From Mycolicibacterium setense (GTDB lineage: Bacteria; Actinomycetota; Actinomycetes; Mycobacteriales; Mycobacteriaceae): a DNA stretch of 64,000 nt. The position numbers were made by a program, and so were the translations under genes. The DNA lies in the NCBI RefSeq assembly GCF_000805385.1, contig NZ_JTJW01000008.1, positions 62,001 to 126,000 of the forward strand. The letters are read 5' to 3'. Numbering within the stretch: the first letter of the stretch is position 1; every line of letters begins with the position of its first letter. Shown in pieces: positions 24,737 through 34,008 of the stretch. Under the pieces are notes generated by a model, which worked only from the letters and a program-made list of their open reading frames with translations, searched no databases and was not told where the DNA came from.

Positions 24737-25522
24737 TTAGCGCACCACGCCCCGGGCACGGTCCAAGCGCCCACGGACACCCCACTCCGCGACCTTGAAC
24801 ATCGCCTCGCGGATGTTGGAGCCACTCATCTTGGAGACCCCGAGTTCACGTTCGGTGAACGTGATGGGCACCTCGACGACCTTGAACCCATTGTTGATCG
24901 CACGCCAGGTCAGGTCGATCTGGAAGCAGTAGCCCTTGGAATCGACCGCGGACAGGTCGATCTTCTCCAGCACCTCACGCCGGTAGGCCCGGTACCCGGC
25001 GGTGATGTCGTGGATACCGACACCCAGAAGAAGCCGAGAGTAGGTGTTGGCGGTTTTGGACAGCACGAGCCGGCGCACCGGCCAGTTGCGCACCGTGCCG
25101 CCGGAGACGTACCGCGAACCGATGGCCAGATCCGCCCCGGCGTCGACCGCATCGAGCAGGCGGTTCAGTTCCTCTGGTGCGTGGCTGCCGTCCGCGTCCA
25201 TCTCGACCAGAACCGAGTACCCGCGGCCCAGCCCCCAGGCGAAACCTGCCAGGTAGGCCGCTCCCAGCCCGGCTTTGCTGGTGCGGTGCATCACGTGCAC
25301 GCGATCCGGGTCGGCCAAGGCCAGCTCGTCGGCCAACTGGCCGGTGCCGTCGGGGCTGCCGTCGTCGACGACGAGGATGTGCACCTCGGGGCGGGCGCGA
25401 TGGACACGCCCGACGATCAGCGGCAGGTTCTCCCGCTCGTTGTAGGTGGGAATGATCACCAGGGTGCGCTGACTCGGGCGTTCACCGTCCTGGGGGCGCG
25501 CTCCGTCACCAGGGACTGTCAT
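24737..25522 (-). CDS. ppm1: Polyprenol-phosphate mannosyltransferase
   Basis: Transfers mannose from GDP-mannose to polyprenyl phosphate, giving the lipid donor for lipomannan, lipoarabinomannan and protein mannosylation at the cytoplasmic face of the membrane. The 261-aa GT2 protein shows VIIPTYNERENLP at ~22, the DDGSPDGT motif and VEMDADGSHAPEE (metal and sugar binding). There is no membrane domain of its own: here synthase and N-acyltransferase are separate genes, unlike the fused M. tuberculosis Ppm1. It follows lnt by 9 bases in the same operon. Confidence 0.95.
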   Translation of the reverse strand: MTVPGDGARPQDGERPSQRTLVIIPTYNERENLPLIVGRVHRARPEVHILVVDDGSPDGTGQLADELALADPDRVHVMHRTSKAGLGAAYLAGFAWGLGRGYSVLVEMDADGSHAPEELNRLLDAVDAGADLAIGSRYVSGGTVRNWPVRRLVLSKTANTYSRLLLGVGIHDITAGYRAYRREVLEKIDLSAVDSKGYCFQIDLTWRAINNGFKVVEVPITFTERELGVSKMSGSNIREAMFKVAEWGVRGRLDRARGVVR

Positions 25523-25531
25523 GTGGCTCCT

Positions 25532-27430
25532 TCATCGTCGCGGGCCTTCGCCGGTGCGACGCCTCAACATTCTTTGCACGAACCCTCCATTGTGCAGTAT
25601 GGAAACGACCACTGCCGCACCAACTGCTCCCAGACCGACCGTGACCATCACCACTTGCAAGGTCGGCGCCCACTCGGTGGCCGGCGTCAGATCCGTCTTC
25701 AACCTGACCTGGCTGTCCAGATACGCGGGCTGAAACCACTCGGTGCGGGCCAGCTCACGCCCGTCCGGGGCGATCACCGCACTGATGCCGGTAGTCCCGG
25801 CGACCACCAGATACCGGTCGTGCTCGACGGCCCGGAGTTTGCCGAATGCCAACTGCTGGGCACTCATGTTCTCGTCGAACGTCGCGTTGTTGGTCGGCAC
25901 CGTCAGCACCTGGGCACCGCTGAGCACCGATTCACGCGAGGCCCGGTCGAAGATCACCTCCCAGCAGGTGGTGACCCCGATCGGCACTCCGGCCGCGTGC
26001 ACCACACCGTTGCCCTCCCCCGGCACGAAGTAACCCGCCCGGTCCGCGTACGACGACAAATGCTTGAAGAAGCTGCGCCACGGCAGGTACTCGCCGAACG
26101 GCTGCACGATCTTCTTGTCGTGCCGCTCGCCGGGCCCGTGTTCGGGATCCCAGACGATCACGGTGTTGGTGGCCACCGGATTGTCCGCGGTATATCCGTC
26201 GGCCTTGGTGACGGCGCCCACCAGGATCGGTGCACCGACCGCGTCGGCGGCCGCGGTGATCTGTGCCGCGGCGTCGGCATTGGCCAACGGATCGATGTCA
26301 GAGGCGTTCTCGGGCCAGACCACGAACATGGGCTGGGGCGCCCGGCCGGCCCGGACATCGCCGGCGAGCACCTGCGTCTGCCTCACGTGGTTGTCGAGCA
26401 CCGCACGGCGCTGCGCATTGAATTCCAGACCCAGCCTCGGCACATTGCCCTGCACGGCGGCCACGGTGACCGTCTGCTCGTCACCCGCGCCGGTAGCGGA
26501 ATGCCGGACCTGAGGCCACAGCAGTGCGGTGGCCAGCAGCACCACCGTGATGCACAACCCCGGCAGCATGACCGCGGGCGCCGGGAAACCCGGCTTGTGT
26601 CCGTGGTGCCACCACTGCACGATCTCGAGGGCCAGCAGCGTCAGACTGAAGCCGACGAGTACCACCGCGAACGACAGCAGCGGCGCGCCTCCCCAGCGCG
26701 CGATCGCCAGCAGCGGCCCATTGGTCTGACCGAATCCGAGTACTCCCCAAGGGAATCCGCCGAACGGCACAGTGGATTTCAGCCATTCCTGGGTGACCCA
26801 CAGCGCGGCGAACCACAACGGCCAGCCCGGCAATCGTCTGACCACGACCGCCGCCAGGCCGAAGAGCCCGCAGAACAGCGCCTCCATTGCCGACAGCGCC
26901 AGCCATGGCACGGGGCCGACCAGACCGCTGATCCACGGCAGCAGGGGAATGTAGAACGCGAGGCCGAAGAGGAATCCGTAACCGAAGCCACCGGCGCGGG
27001 TGGTGGATTCGAGGGTGAGCACCCACCCGATCAGCGCGACCCCGACGAAGGCTGCCCACCACCATCCGGTCGGCGGATAGCTCAGGCACAACGCGAGTCC
27101 GCCGCCGACCGCGGCGCTCAACTGTGCCCAACGCCGCGCCGCAGCCCGCCCGAATCGCGACGCCCGGACGGTTACCACGGACCAACGATCCGGCGTCCCC
27201 GCAGCGGTGAGTCGGTACTCGAGCTCCTCGGGCTCCTCGTCGGGATCGATGTCGGCCACGGGATCTCCGGTGGCGCCCTCGTCCAGTTCGCCGAAGGCCT
27301 CGTCGTCGAGCTCGTCCAGTTCGGCGAGCTCGTCTTCCTCGATGGCGGGTATCACTTCGGTGGACTCGTTGGGACCCGGCCGGAGCGGCCGTCGCCGGCC
27401 CGATCGGTCTTTGGGACGGTCACTGTCCAT
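25532..27430 (-). CDS. lnt: Apolipoprotein N-acyltransferase
   Basis: Adds the third acyl chain to the N-terminal cysteine of lipoproteins in the membrane. The 632-aa product starts with an acidic, disordered ~80-residue head (IEEDELAELDELDDEAF), then a membrane part of about seven segments and a nitrilase-fold domain. The catalytic residues are seen as Glu ~374 in VVWPENASD, Lys in RHDKKIVQPFGEYLPW and Cys in TTCWEVIF. In mycobacteria it is also called Ppm2 and interacts with the mannosyltransferase encoded just downstream. The ATG at 27430 overlaps the end of the amidohydrolase gene by 11 bases. Confidence 0.93.
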   Translation of the reverse strand: MDSDRPKDRSGRRRPLRPGPNESTEVIPAIEEDELAELDELDDEAFGELDEGATGDPVADIDPDEEPEELEYRLTAAGTPDRWSVVTVRASRFGRAAARRWAQLSAAVGGGLALCLSYPPTGWWWAAFVGVALIGWVLTLESTTRAGGFGYGFLFGLAFYIPLLPWISGLVGPVPWLALSAMEALFCGLFGLAAVVVRRLPGWPLWFAALWVTQEWLKSTVPFGGFPWGVLGFGQTNGPLLAIARWGGAPLLSFAVVLVGFSLTLLALEIVQWWHHGHKPGFPAPAVMLPGLCITVVLLATALLWPQVRHSATGAGDEQTVTVAAVQGNVPRLGLEFNAQRRAVLDNHVRQTQVLAGDVRAGRAPQPMFVVWPENASDIDPLANADAAAQITAAADAVGAPILVGAVTKADGYTADNPVATNTVIVWDPEHGPGERHDKKIVQPFGEYLPWRSFFKHLSSYADRAGYFVPGEGNGVVHAAGVPIGVTTCWEVIFDRASRESVLSGAQVLTVPTNNATFDENMSAQQLAFGKLRAVEHDRYLVVAGTTGISAVIAPDGRELARTEWFQPAYLDSQVRLKTDLTPATEWAPTLQVVMVTVGLGAVGAAVVVSILHNGGFVQRMLRRRTGEGPRR

Positions 27431-29015
27431 GGATGACGACACCCCGGTGAACGGTCTGACGGCAACGCGGCAGCTCCGCATCAACGGTCAGTCGCGGCAG
27501 CGCGGGCACCCGTGATCGAGGATCGGTCGACCAACGCTGGACGGCGTTCGCCGGCGCGCTGACCTCCAGGTCATCGGCCTCCCACACCGCGTAACTGGCC
27601 GGCGCCCCAGGCGCGAGCGTGCCGGTGACTCCGTCGCGTACCCCACCGGCCCGCCAGCCGCCGCGGGTCGTCGCAGCGAACGCGGCACGTGGCGAGATGG
27701 CGCTGCCCGCGCTGCGGTGCGAGACCGCCGCCCGCACAGTCTGCCAGGGATTCATGCTGGTGACCGGAGTGTCGGAGCCGAAGGCGAGGGGCACGCCTTC
27801 GGATGCTAACAGCGCGAACGGGTTGAGCCGGGCAACTCGATCAAGCCCGAGACGTTGGGCGTACATGCCTTGCGTACCGCCCCACAGCGCGTCGAAGTTG
27901 GGCTGCATGCTGGCCATCACGCCCCATGCGCCCAACTGGGCGGCTTGCTCGGGGCTGACCATTTCCAGATGTTCCAGACGATGGCCGCAGCGGGCCAGCG
28001 CCGGGCCGCCCAGCCGCTGTGCGACGGAGGCGAATCCGTCGACCACGGCGTGCACCGCGGCATCGCCGATCACGTGGAACCCCGCCGGGATGCCTGCCTC
28101 GGTACAGGCCTGCACATGCCGGGTGATGACCTCGACGTCCAGGTAGCAATTGCCACAGGTGTCCGGCGCGTCGTGATACGGCTGGTGCAGCCACGCGGTG
28201 CGCGAGCCGAGGGCGCCGTCGACGAACAGGTCTCCGGCCAGGCCGCGGGCGCCGGTCTCGGCGATCAGTTGACGGGCATGCTCGGCGTCACGGGCCGGCT
28301 CACCCCAGTAGCCGATCACCTCGACGCCGTGCTCCAGCGCACGCAACTCCTGCCAGTCGAGCAGGCCGCCGATCTGTGGGCCCGCGCATTCGTGGACCGC
28401 GACGATGCCCATCCCGGCGGCATGGTCGAGTGCCGCGACGCGGGCGTCGTGCCGTTGCTGCGGGGTCAGCTGCTCACGCGCGGCCGCGCGCACCAGGTGA
28501 TGCGCATCGGCCGTCAACGGACGCTGCGGGTCGAAGCCCGCGGCCTCGGCCAGGCCCGGAGCCAGCCGGCGCAGTGCTGTGGTGGTGACGGCGGAATGCA
28601 CGTCCACCCGGGCCAGGTACGCGGGCCGATCCCCCAGCACGGCATCGAGATCCGCGGTGCTCGGAGCCGTCCGCTCCGGCCAGCCCGACTCGTCCCAACC
28701 GTGTCCCCACACCGGCCCGTCCGGATGCCGACCCGCATATTCGCCGACCAACCGCAGGCAGTGTTGCAGCGAGGTGGCCCCGCGGAGATCCAGGCCGTCC
28801 AGATTCAGACCGGTGGCCGTCAGGTGGACGTGACTGTCGACGAACGCCGGAGCGACGAAGCCGCCGTCGAGATCGACGATGTCGGCATCGGGGAACTGCG
28901 ACCGGCCGATCTCGTCGGTACCCAGCCACGCCACAACGCCGCCGCGCACTGCGAAAGCGGTCGCGTCGGGATGGCTGGGGCTGTGGATGCGCCCGTTGAT
29001 CAGGAGTGTGGTCAA
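27420..29015 (-). CDS. Amidohydrolase family protein (YtcJ-like, Rv2052c position)
   Basis: Metal-dependent hydrolase of 531 aa. The N-terminal beta-sandwich is followed by the HxH metal motif in FVDSHVHLTATG (~60), later His residues in AGFHVIGDAAVH and CGHRLEHLEM, and the catalytic Asp in LAFGSDTPVTSMNP. This is the pattern of the YtcJ-type (amidohydrolase 3) subfamily; the substrate is unknown. Lies between fxsA and lnt in one leftward operon, as in M. tuberculosis Rv2053c-Rv2051c. Confidence 0.88.
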   Translation of the reverse strand: MTTLLINGRIHSPSHPDATAFAVRGGVVAWLGTDEIGRSQFPDADIVDLDGGFVAPAFVDSHVHLTATGLNLDGLDLRGATSLQHCLRLVGEYAGRHPDGPVWGHGWDESGWPERTAPSTADLDAVLGDRPAYLARVDVHSAVTTTALRRLAPGLAEAAGFDPQRPLTADAHHLVRAAAREQLTPQQRHDARVAALDHAAGMGIVAVHECAGPQIGGLLDWQELRALEHGVEVIGYWGEPARDAEHARQLIAETGARGLAGDLFVDGALGSRTAWLHQPYHDAPDTCGNCYLDVEVITRHVQACTEAGIPAGFHVIGDAAVHAVVDGFASVAQRLGGPALARCGHRLEHLEMVSPEQAAQLGAWGVMASMQPNFDALWGGTQGMYAQRLGLDRVARLNPFALLASEGVPLAFGSDTPVTSMNPWQTVRAAVSHRSAGSAISPRAAFAATTRGGWRAGGVRDGVTGTLAPGAPASYAVWEADDLEVSAPANAVQRWSTDPRSRVPALPRLTVDAELPRCRQTVHRGVVIHGQ

Positions 29016-29032
29016 GCTGTTTCGGCTGGCTG

Positions 29033-29545
29033 CTAGGCCTTCGGAGGCAGGCGGTACGGGTCGACTTCGGTTACGTCGATGAACTCGTCGACGTCGATTA
29101 CTTCGCCGTCAATGTAGTCGCCGGTCCCGTGTCGATAACCGGCGGTCCCGGTGGGCGCACCGAAACCGGGGGGCGCCGCGGCGATAAGGGGCATCCGCCG
29201 GGTGATCAGTCCGGTGAGCACCGGGCGCGCAGCGGCCCGGGTGGGCGGCAGCAGTAACAATGCGCCGACGACCGAGCTGGCCAGACCGGGAATCACCACC
29301 AACACGGTGCCCAACGCCACCAGCAGACTGTCGGACACCGCACCCCGGGTATCGGACACACCGCCCGACAGGCCCGTGCGCAGACGACGGATCTGCCGAT
29401 TGAGCTGTGAACCCGCCAACACCAGCCCGACCACGAACGATGCCAGCAGCAACAGCACGGTGTAGCCGAATCCGATGGTCGCCACCAAGGCGACCGTCAC
29501 CCCCACCTCTACGAGGAGGTAGATCAGAAACAGCCGCTTTGCCAT
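29033..29545 (-). CDS. fxsA: FxsA-family membrane protein
   Basis: A 170-aa cytoplasmic-membrane protein. Residues ~1-45 carry two hydrophobic segments (LFLIYLLVEVGVTVALV and TVLLLLASFVVGLVLAG) and ~75-100 another (LLVALGTVLVVIPGLASSVVGALLLLPPTR), the FxsA core. A long acidic C-terminal tail (DYIDGEVIDVDEFIDVTEVD) is typical of mycobacterial members. FxsA is known for reducing phage F exclusion in E. coli; its native role is unclear. First gene of the fxsA-amidohydrolase-lnt-ppm1 operon. Confidence 0.9.
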   Translation of the reverse strand: MAKRLFLIYLLVEVGVTVALVATIGFGYTVLLLLASFVVGLVLAGSQLNRQIRRLRTGLSGGVSDTRGAVSDSLLVALGTVLVVIPGLASSVVGALLLLPPTRAAARPVLTGLITRRMPLIAAAPPGFGAPTGTAGYRHGTGDYIDGEVIDVDEFIDVTEVDPYRLPPKA

Positions 29546-29602
29546 GCCTGTACAACGTGCCCGACGCCCCGCAGGTTCCGGGGCGGCTGTTTCCGCCGGC
29601 TG

Positions 29603-29986
29603 TCAGCCCGCGGCCCGCAGTTCCAGCCCGACGTTCTTCTCCATTCCGCCGCGCAGCTTGGAGAAGAAGTTGAAGGTCTTGCCGATCAGGCCGTAGCGCT
29701 TGCCGATGCCGTCATAGATGGCGCCGTTGTGCGAAGGGTCGAGGACGGCGGCGGTTGCCTCGACCGCCTCACTCTTGGGATTGCCCCGCATATCGCATTT
29801 CGCCACCGTCACCCGCGGGGTGTTGCGAATCCGCTTGACCTTCCACGAATCGGCCTCGGTGATCACCAGCATCCGATCACCGTCGGGCACCGCCCAGATC
29901 GCGGTCGGCTTGGGGCGGCCGTCCTTGGTGAACGTGGTCAGCAGAACGTAGTTGGCCTTGGCGACATCGGCGAAGGTGAGAGGCAT
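29603..29986 (-). CDS. PPOX-class flavin/F420-type oxidoreductase (Rv2061c-like)
   Basis: A 127-aa split-barrel protein of the pyridoxamine-5'-phosphate-oxidase-like superfamily. The core is visible as YVLLTTFTKDGRPKPTAIWAVPDGDRMLVITEADSWKVKRIRNTPRVTVA, where KVKRI and VTVA form the flavin/F420 pocket in relatives. Many mycobacterial members bind F420 rather than FMN, but the cofactor cannot be assigned here. The ATG at 29986 is 6 bases from TAGATT (29993-29998, minus strand), a leaderless promoter inside the space after cobN. Confidence 0.85.
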   Translation of the reverse strand: MPLTFADVAKANYVLLTTFTKDGRPKPTAIWAVPDGDRMLVITEADSWKVKRIRNTPRVTVAKCDMRGNPKSEAVEATAAVLDPSHNGAIYDGIGKRYGLIGKTFNFFSKLRGGMEKNVGLELRAAG

Positions 29987-30007
29987 GGATTAAATCTACT
30001 GCCCCGG

Positions 30008-33000
30008 CTAACCTTCCAGCTCCCCCTCGGTCTCCAGCAGCACCTGGCGCAACCCGTCGAGGGTCGCCTGCTCGGGTGCGGCCCACATACCGCGGCCCGC
30101 GGCTTCCAGAAGCCGTTCGGCCATGCCGTGCAGTGCCCACGGATTCGATTCGGACATGAACTTGCGGTTCTCGTCGTCGAGCACGTATTCGGCCGAGAGC
30201 CGCTCGTACATCCAGTCGGCCATCACATGCGCGGTGGCGTCGTAGCCGAACAGGTAGTCCACGGTGGCCGCCATCTCGAAGGCGCCCTTGTAGCCGTGCC
30301 TGCGCATCGCGGTGATCCAGCGCGGGTTCACCACGCGGGCGCGGAAGACCCGATTGGTCTCCTCCGACAGCGTGCGGGTGCGAACGGCGTCGGGCCGCGT
30401 GTTGTCGCCGATGTAGGCCGCAGGAGCCTGCCCGGTGAGTGCCCGCACGGTGGCCACCATGCCGCCGTGGTACTGGAAATAGTCGTCGGAATCGGCGATG
30501 TCGTGTTCGCGGGTGTCGGTGTTCTTGGCGGCCACCGCGATTCGCCGGTATGCCCGGTTCATGTCGTCGGAGGCCGGCGCGCCGTCGAGTCCGCGGCCGT
30601 AGGCAAATCCGCCCCATGCGGTGTACACCTCGGCCAGGTCTGCGTCGTCGCGCCAGTTGCGGCTGTCGATCAGCTGCAGCAGGCCCGCGCCGTAGGTTCC
30701 CGGCTTGGACCCGAAAATCCTTGTGGTGGCGCGCCTTTGGTCACCATGGTCGGCCAGGTCGGCCTGCGAGTGGGCACGCACGTAGTTGTCCTCGGCCGGC
30801 TCGTCGAGGCCGGCCACCAACGCCACCGCGTCGTCGAGCATGGTGACCACGTGTGGGAAGGCGTCGCGGAAGAACCCGGAGATGCGCACCGTGACATCGA
30901 TCCGGGGCCGGCCGAGTTCGGCCAGGTCGATCGACTCAAGGCTCACCACGCGGCGGGAGGCGTCATCCCAGACCGGGCGCACACCCAGCAGGGCGAGCAC
31001 CTCGGCGATGTCGTCGCCTGCGGTGCGCATGGCTGATGTGCCCCACACGGACAGGCCCACCGACTGGGGCCAGCGGCCGTAATCGGCGCGATAGCGCTCC
31101 AACAGTGAATCCGCCATCGCCACACCGGTTTCCCAGGCCAACCGCGACGGCACCGCCTTGGGGTCCACCGAGTAGAAGTTGCGGCCGGTGGGCAGCACGT
31201 TGACCAGGCCACGCAACGGCGATCCCGACGGGCCGGATTCGATGAAGCCGCCGTCCAGCGCGCGCAGCACCTGGTCGATCTCACACTCGGTGCCGGCCAG
31301 CCTCGGCACCACCTCGGTGGCGGCGAACCGCAGGATGCGGGCCACCTCCGGATTGTCGGTGATCCGGTCGACAGTGGCTGGGTCCCAGCCGCTGTCCTGC
31401 AGGGCAGCGATCAGCGCCCGGGCCCCGGCCTCGGCCGCATCGACGGCGGCACGCTCGTCACTGCCGTCCTCGATCAGACCGAGCGCCTGTCGCAGGCCCG
31501 GCACTGTCTGCTTGCCCCCGAACAGCTGGCGGGCGCGAAGAATGGCGAGCACCAGGTCGAGTTCGCCTGCGCCGGTGGGCTTCTGGCCCAAAACGTGCAA
31601 GCCGTCACGGATCTGAACATCCTTGATCTCGCACAGCCAGCCGTCGACGTGCAGCAGCATGTCGTCGAACGAGTCCTCGTCCGGACGGTCCTCCAGCCCC
31701 AGGTCGTGGTCCATCTTCGCGGCCCGCATCAACGTCCAGATCTGCTGGCGGATCGCCGGCAGCTTGCCCGGATCCAGGGCCGAGACGTTGGCGTGCTCAT
31801 CGAGAAGCTGCTCGAGTTTGGCGATGTCGCCGTAGGTTTCGGCACGCGCCATCGGCGGGATGAGGTGATCGATGAGCGTGGCATGCGCACGGCGTTTGGC
31901 CTGGGTGCCCTCCCCTGGGTCATTGACCAGGAACGGATAGATCAGCGGCAGATCGCCGAGGGCGGCGTCGGTGCCGCACCCCGCGCTCATGCCCAGGGTC
32001 TTGCCGGGTAGCCATTCCAGGTTGCCGTGCTTACCTAGGTGCACGACGGCATCGGCCCGGAAGGATTCCGGGAACGACGCATCCAGCCACCGGTAGGCGG
32101 CCAGGTAGTGATGGCTCGGCGGCAGGTCGGGGTCGTGATAGATGGCCACCGGGTTCTCGCCGAAACCGCGGGGCGGCTGCACCATCAGCACCACGTTGCC
32201 GGCCTGGATGGCCGCAATGACGATCTCGCCGTCCGGATCGCGGCTGCGGTCGACGAAGAGCTCGCCCGGCGGCGGTCCCCAGTGCTCGACGACGGCGTCG
32301 GCGAGTTCAGCGGGCAGCGTGGCGAACCATTGCCGGTAGTCCTTGGCCGGCACTCGAATCGGATTGGCCGCCAGCGCCTCGTCGGTCAGCCAGTCCGGGT
32401 CCTGCCCGCCATGCTCGATCATGGCGTGGATCAGGGCGTCCCCGTCGCCGGCATCCAGGCCGGGAATCTCCCCGACGCCGTACCCGGCGTCGCGCATCGC
32501 CTGCAGCAGCGCAACCGCGCTGGCCGGGGTGTCCAAGCCGACCGCATTACCGATCCGGGCATGCTTGGTGGGATAGGCCGAAAACACCAGGGCCACACGC
32601 TTTTCAGCGGGCGGAATGGCACGCAACCGGGCATGGCGCACCGCCAGACCTGCCACCCGCGCACAGCGCTCCGGGTCGGCGATGTAGGAGATCAGGCCCT
32701 CCGAGTCGATCTCCTTGAAGGAGAACGGCACCGTGATGATGCGCCCGTCGAATTCGGGGACGGCAACCTGGGTGGCGACGTCCAGCGGCGACATCCCGTC
32801 GTCACCGGCAGCCCAGTCGGACCTCGAGCTGGTCAGGCACAGCCCTTGCAGGATCGGAATGTCAAGTGCGGCAAGGTGAGCGACGTTCCATGAATCATCG
32901 TTGCCGCCAGCCCCGACCGCGGCCGGCGTGGCGCCACCGGCGGCGAGCACGGTGGTGACCAGCGCGTCGGCGCCGCCGAGCAGCTCGAGGAGTTCGGGTT

Positions 33001-33655
33001 CGGCGGTACGCAGAGAGGCGCAGAAGACCGGTAGCGCCCGCCCGCCGGCGTCCTCGATGGCCGAACACAACGACTCGACGTAGCCGGTGTTCCCGGCGAG
33101 TTGCTGGGCGCGGTAGTAGAGCACCGCGACGGTCGGCCCGTCGGTGACGGCGGCGGGCCGCTCCAGGATTCCCCACGTCGGGGTGTTCACCGGGGCGGCG
33201 AAGCCGAAGCCGGTCATCAGCAGCGTGTCGGACAGGAAGGAATGCAGATTCCTCAGGTTCTCCAGACCGCCCTGCGCCAGGTAGATGTGCGTTTGCAGGG
33301 CGGCTCCCTGCGGAGCGGTCGAGCATCGCATCAATTCGGCGTCGGGTGACTGCTCGCCGCTGACCACAACCGTCGGTAGGCCGCTGGCCACCACGGTGTC
33401 GATGCCGTCCTGCCAGGCCCGGTAGCCGCCGAGGATCCGGATCACCGCGATGTCGGCGCCGTCGAGAAGCTCTTCAAGTTCACCGGTGACCAGCCGTGAC
33501 GGGTTGGCCCAGCGGTACCGTGCTCCACTGGCGCGGGCAGCGATGAGATCGGTGTCCGAGGTCGACAGCAGCAGGACGATGGGCGCAACGGCGTCGCCGG
33601 CGACGGCCGGATCGGTCACGGTCGACACTTCGGGCACTTCAGGGGGGTGGGACAC
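30008..33655 (-). CDS. cobN: Cobaltochelatase subunit CobN
   Basis: Large subunit of the ATP-dependent cobaltochelatase that inserts Co(II) into hydrogenobyrinic acid a,c-diamide in aerobic B12 synthesis. The ~1215-aa length and sequence (ILGGYRAWQ, SVWGTSAMRTAGDD, ADLADHGDQRRATTRIFGSKPGTYGAGLLQLIDS) match CobN closely. It works with AAA+ partners CobS/CobT or ChlI/ChlD-like proteins that are not in this window. The start is uncertain: GTG at 33655 (VSHPPEVPEV) or GTG at 33673; the latter lies inside a hairpin stem. A 35-codon membrane-peptide gene lies just upstream on the same strand. Confidence 0.96.
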   Translation of the reverse strand: MSHPPEVPEVSTVTDPAVAGDAVAPIVLLLSTSDTDLIAARASGARYRWANPSRLVTGELEELLDGADIAVIRILGGYRAWQDGIDTVVASGLPTVVVSGEQSPDAELMRCSTAPQGAALQTHIYLAQGGLENLRNLHSFLSDTLLMTGFGFAAPVNTPTWGILERPAAVTDGPTVAVLYYRAQQLAGNTGYVESLCSAIEDAGGRALPVFCASLRTAEPELLELLGGADALVTTVLAAGGATPAAVGAGGNDDSWNVAHLAALDIPILQGLCLTSSRSDWAAGDDGMSPLDVATQVAVPEFDGRIITVPFSFKEIDSEGLISYIADPERCARVAGLAVRHARLRAIPPAEKRVALVFSAYPTKHARIGNAVGLDTPASAVALLQAMRDAGYGVGEIPGLDAGDGDALIHAMIEHGGQDPDWLTDEALAANPIRVPAKDYRQWFATLPAELADAVVEHWGPPPGELFVDRSRDPDGEIVIAAIQAGNVVLMVQPPRGFGENPVAIYHDPDLPPSHHYLAAYRWLDASFPESFRADAVVHLGKHGNLEWLPGKTLGMSAGCGTDAALGDLPLIYPFLVNDPGEGTQAKRRAHATLIDHLIPPMARAETYGDIAKLEQLLDEHANVSALDPGKLPAIRQQIWTLMRAAKMDHDLGLEDRPDEDSFDDMLLHVDGWLCEIKDVQIRDGLHVLGQKPTGAGELDLVLAILRARQLFGGKQTVPGLRQALGLIEDGSDERAAVDAAEAGARALIAALQDSGWDPATVDRITDNPEVARILRFAATEVVPRLAGTECEIDQVLRALDGGFIESGPSGSPLRGLVNVLPTGRNFYSVDPKAVPSRLAWETGVAMADSLLERYRADYGRWPQSVGLSVWGTSAMRTAGDDIAEVLALLGVRPVWDDASRRVVSLESIDLAELGRPRIDVTVRISGFFRDAFPHVVTMLDDAVALVAGLDEPAEDNYVRAHSQADLADHGDQRRATTRIFGSKPGTYGAGLLQLIDSRNWRDDADLAEVYTAWGGFAYGRGLDGAPASDDMNRAYRRIAVAAKNTDTREHDIADSDDYFQYHGGMVATVRALTGQAPAAYIGDNTRPDAVRTRTLSEETNRVFRARVVNPRWITAMRRHGYKGAFEMAATVDYLFGYDATAHVMADWMYERLSAEYVLDDENRKFMSESNPWALHGMAERLLEAAGRGMWAAPEQATLDGLRQVLLETEGELEG

Positions 33656-33669
33656 CCCCCATTCGTACC

Positions 33670-33700
33670 GCACCGGCTACTCGATCGGGGTAGCCGGTGC
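33670..33700 (-). other. Hairpin between the 35-aa ORF and cobN
   Basis: GCACCGGCTAC (33670-33680) and GTAGCCGGTGC (33690-33700) are perfect 11-bp arms with a 9-base loop. It lies between the stop of the small ORF and the cobN start and has no U-tract. It could attenuate or process the transcript so that the two are made at different levels. Confidence 0.5.
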
Positions 33701-33717
33701 GGCAGAGGTGGTCAGGG

Positions 33718-33825
33718 TCAGGGCTGGGTCTCACCGAAGCGGTCGTGCCACGACTGCCGGTACGGCGAGCCCGCCGTCGCGACGAGCACCAGTACGAATG
33801 CGGCGAATGCGCCAAAGGCAAGCAT
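33718..33825 (-). CDS. 35-aa single-pass membrane peptide upstream of cobN
   Basis: Short gene too small for routine calling. It encodes an N-terminal hydrophobic helix (MLAFGAFAAFVLVLVATAG) and a short polar tail (SPYRQSWHDRFGETQP). AAAGGAG lies 9 bases before the ATG, the best Shine-Dalgarno in the neighbourhood, and most codons end in G or C. It precedes cobN on the same strand with a hairpin between. I do not recognise the family; it is shorter than CbtB-type cobalt transporter subunits and lacks their His cluster. A role in the cobaltochelatase or cobalt supply is only suggested by position. Confidence 0.6.
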   Translation of the reverse strand: MLAFGAFAAFVLVLVATAGSPYRQSWHDRFGETQP

Positions 33826-33962
33826 GGGTCGCTCCTTTCGTCAGAGCTTTGGTCGAGCTGTTCAGCTTCCCGGTACCGGCGGTCCCGGGAACCCTCGTAA
33901 ACGGTACGTCCGGACGCGGCGAAAATCGCCGATCTGTAAGCGACCGAACAGGTTTCCACACC

Positions 33963-33998
33963 TGTGACTGATGTCACAGCACAGGTCGAAAGTAAGAT
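33963..33998 (+). promoter_or_regulatory. cobG promoter with CRP/FNR-type palindrome
   Basis: TGTGACTGATGTCACA (33963-33978) is a perfect TGTGA-N6-TCACA palindrome, nested in a wider ACCTGTG...CACAGGT repeat (33960-33986). TAAGAT at 33993-33998 is a good -10, and the palindrome is centred about 35 bases before the expected start of transcription, so a bound CRP-like protein would touch RNA polymerase or block it. Confidence 0.55.
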
Positions 33999-34008
33999 GG
34001 CGATCGAT

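Noticed and set aside
25010..27436. 808-codon plus-strand open frame opposite ppm1 and lnt
   Set aside because: Antisense shadow crossing two real, well-conserved genes; its product is Arg/Gly/His-rich low-complexity without domains.
33826..34008. Cobalamin riboswitch between cobN and cobG
   Set aside because: I looked for the B12 box and the GCCACTG element on both strands and found neither; only the CRP-like palindrome and local GC hairpins are present.
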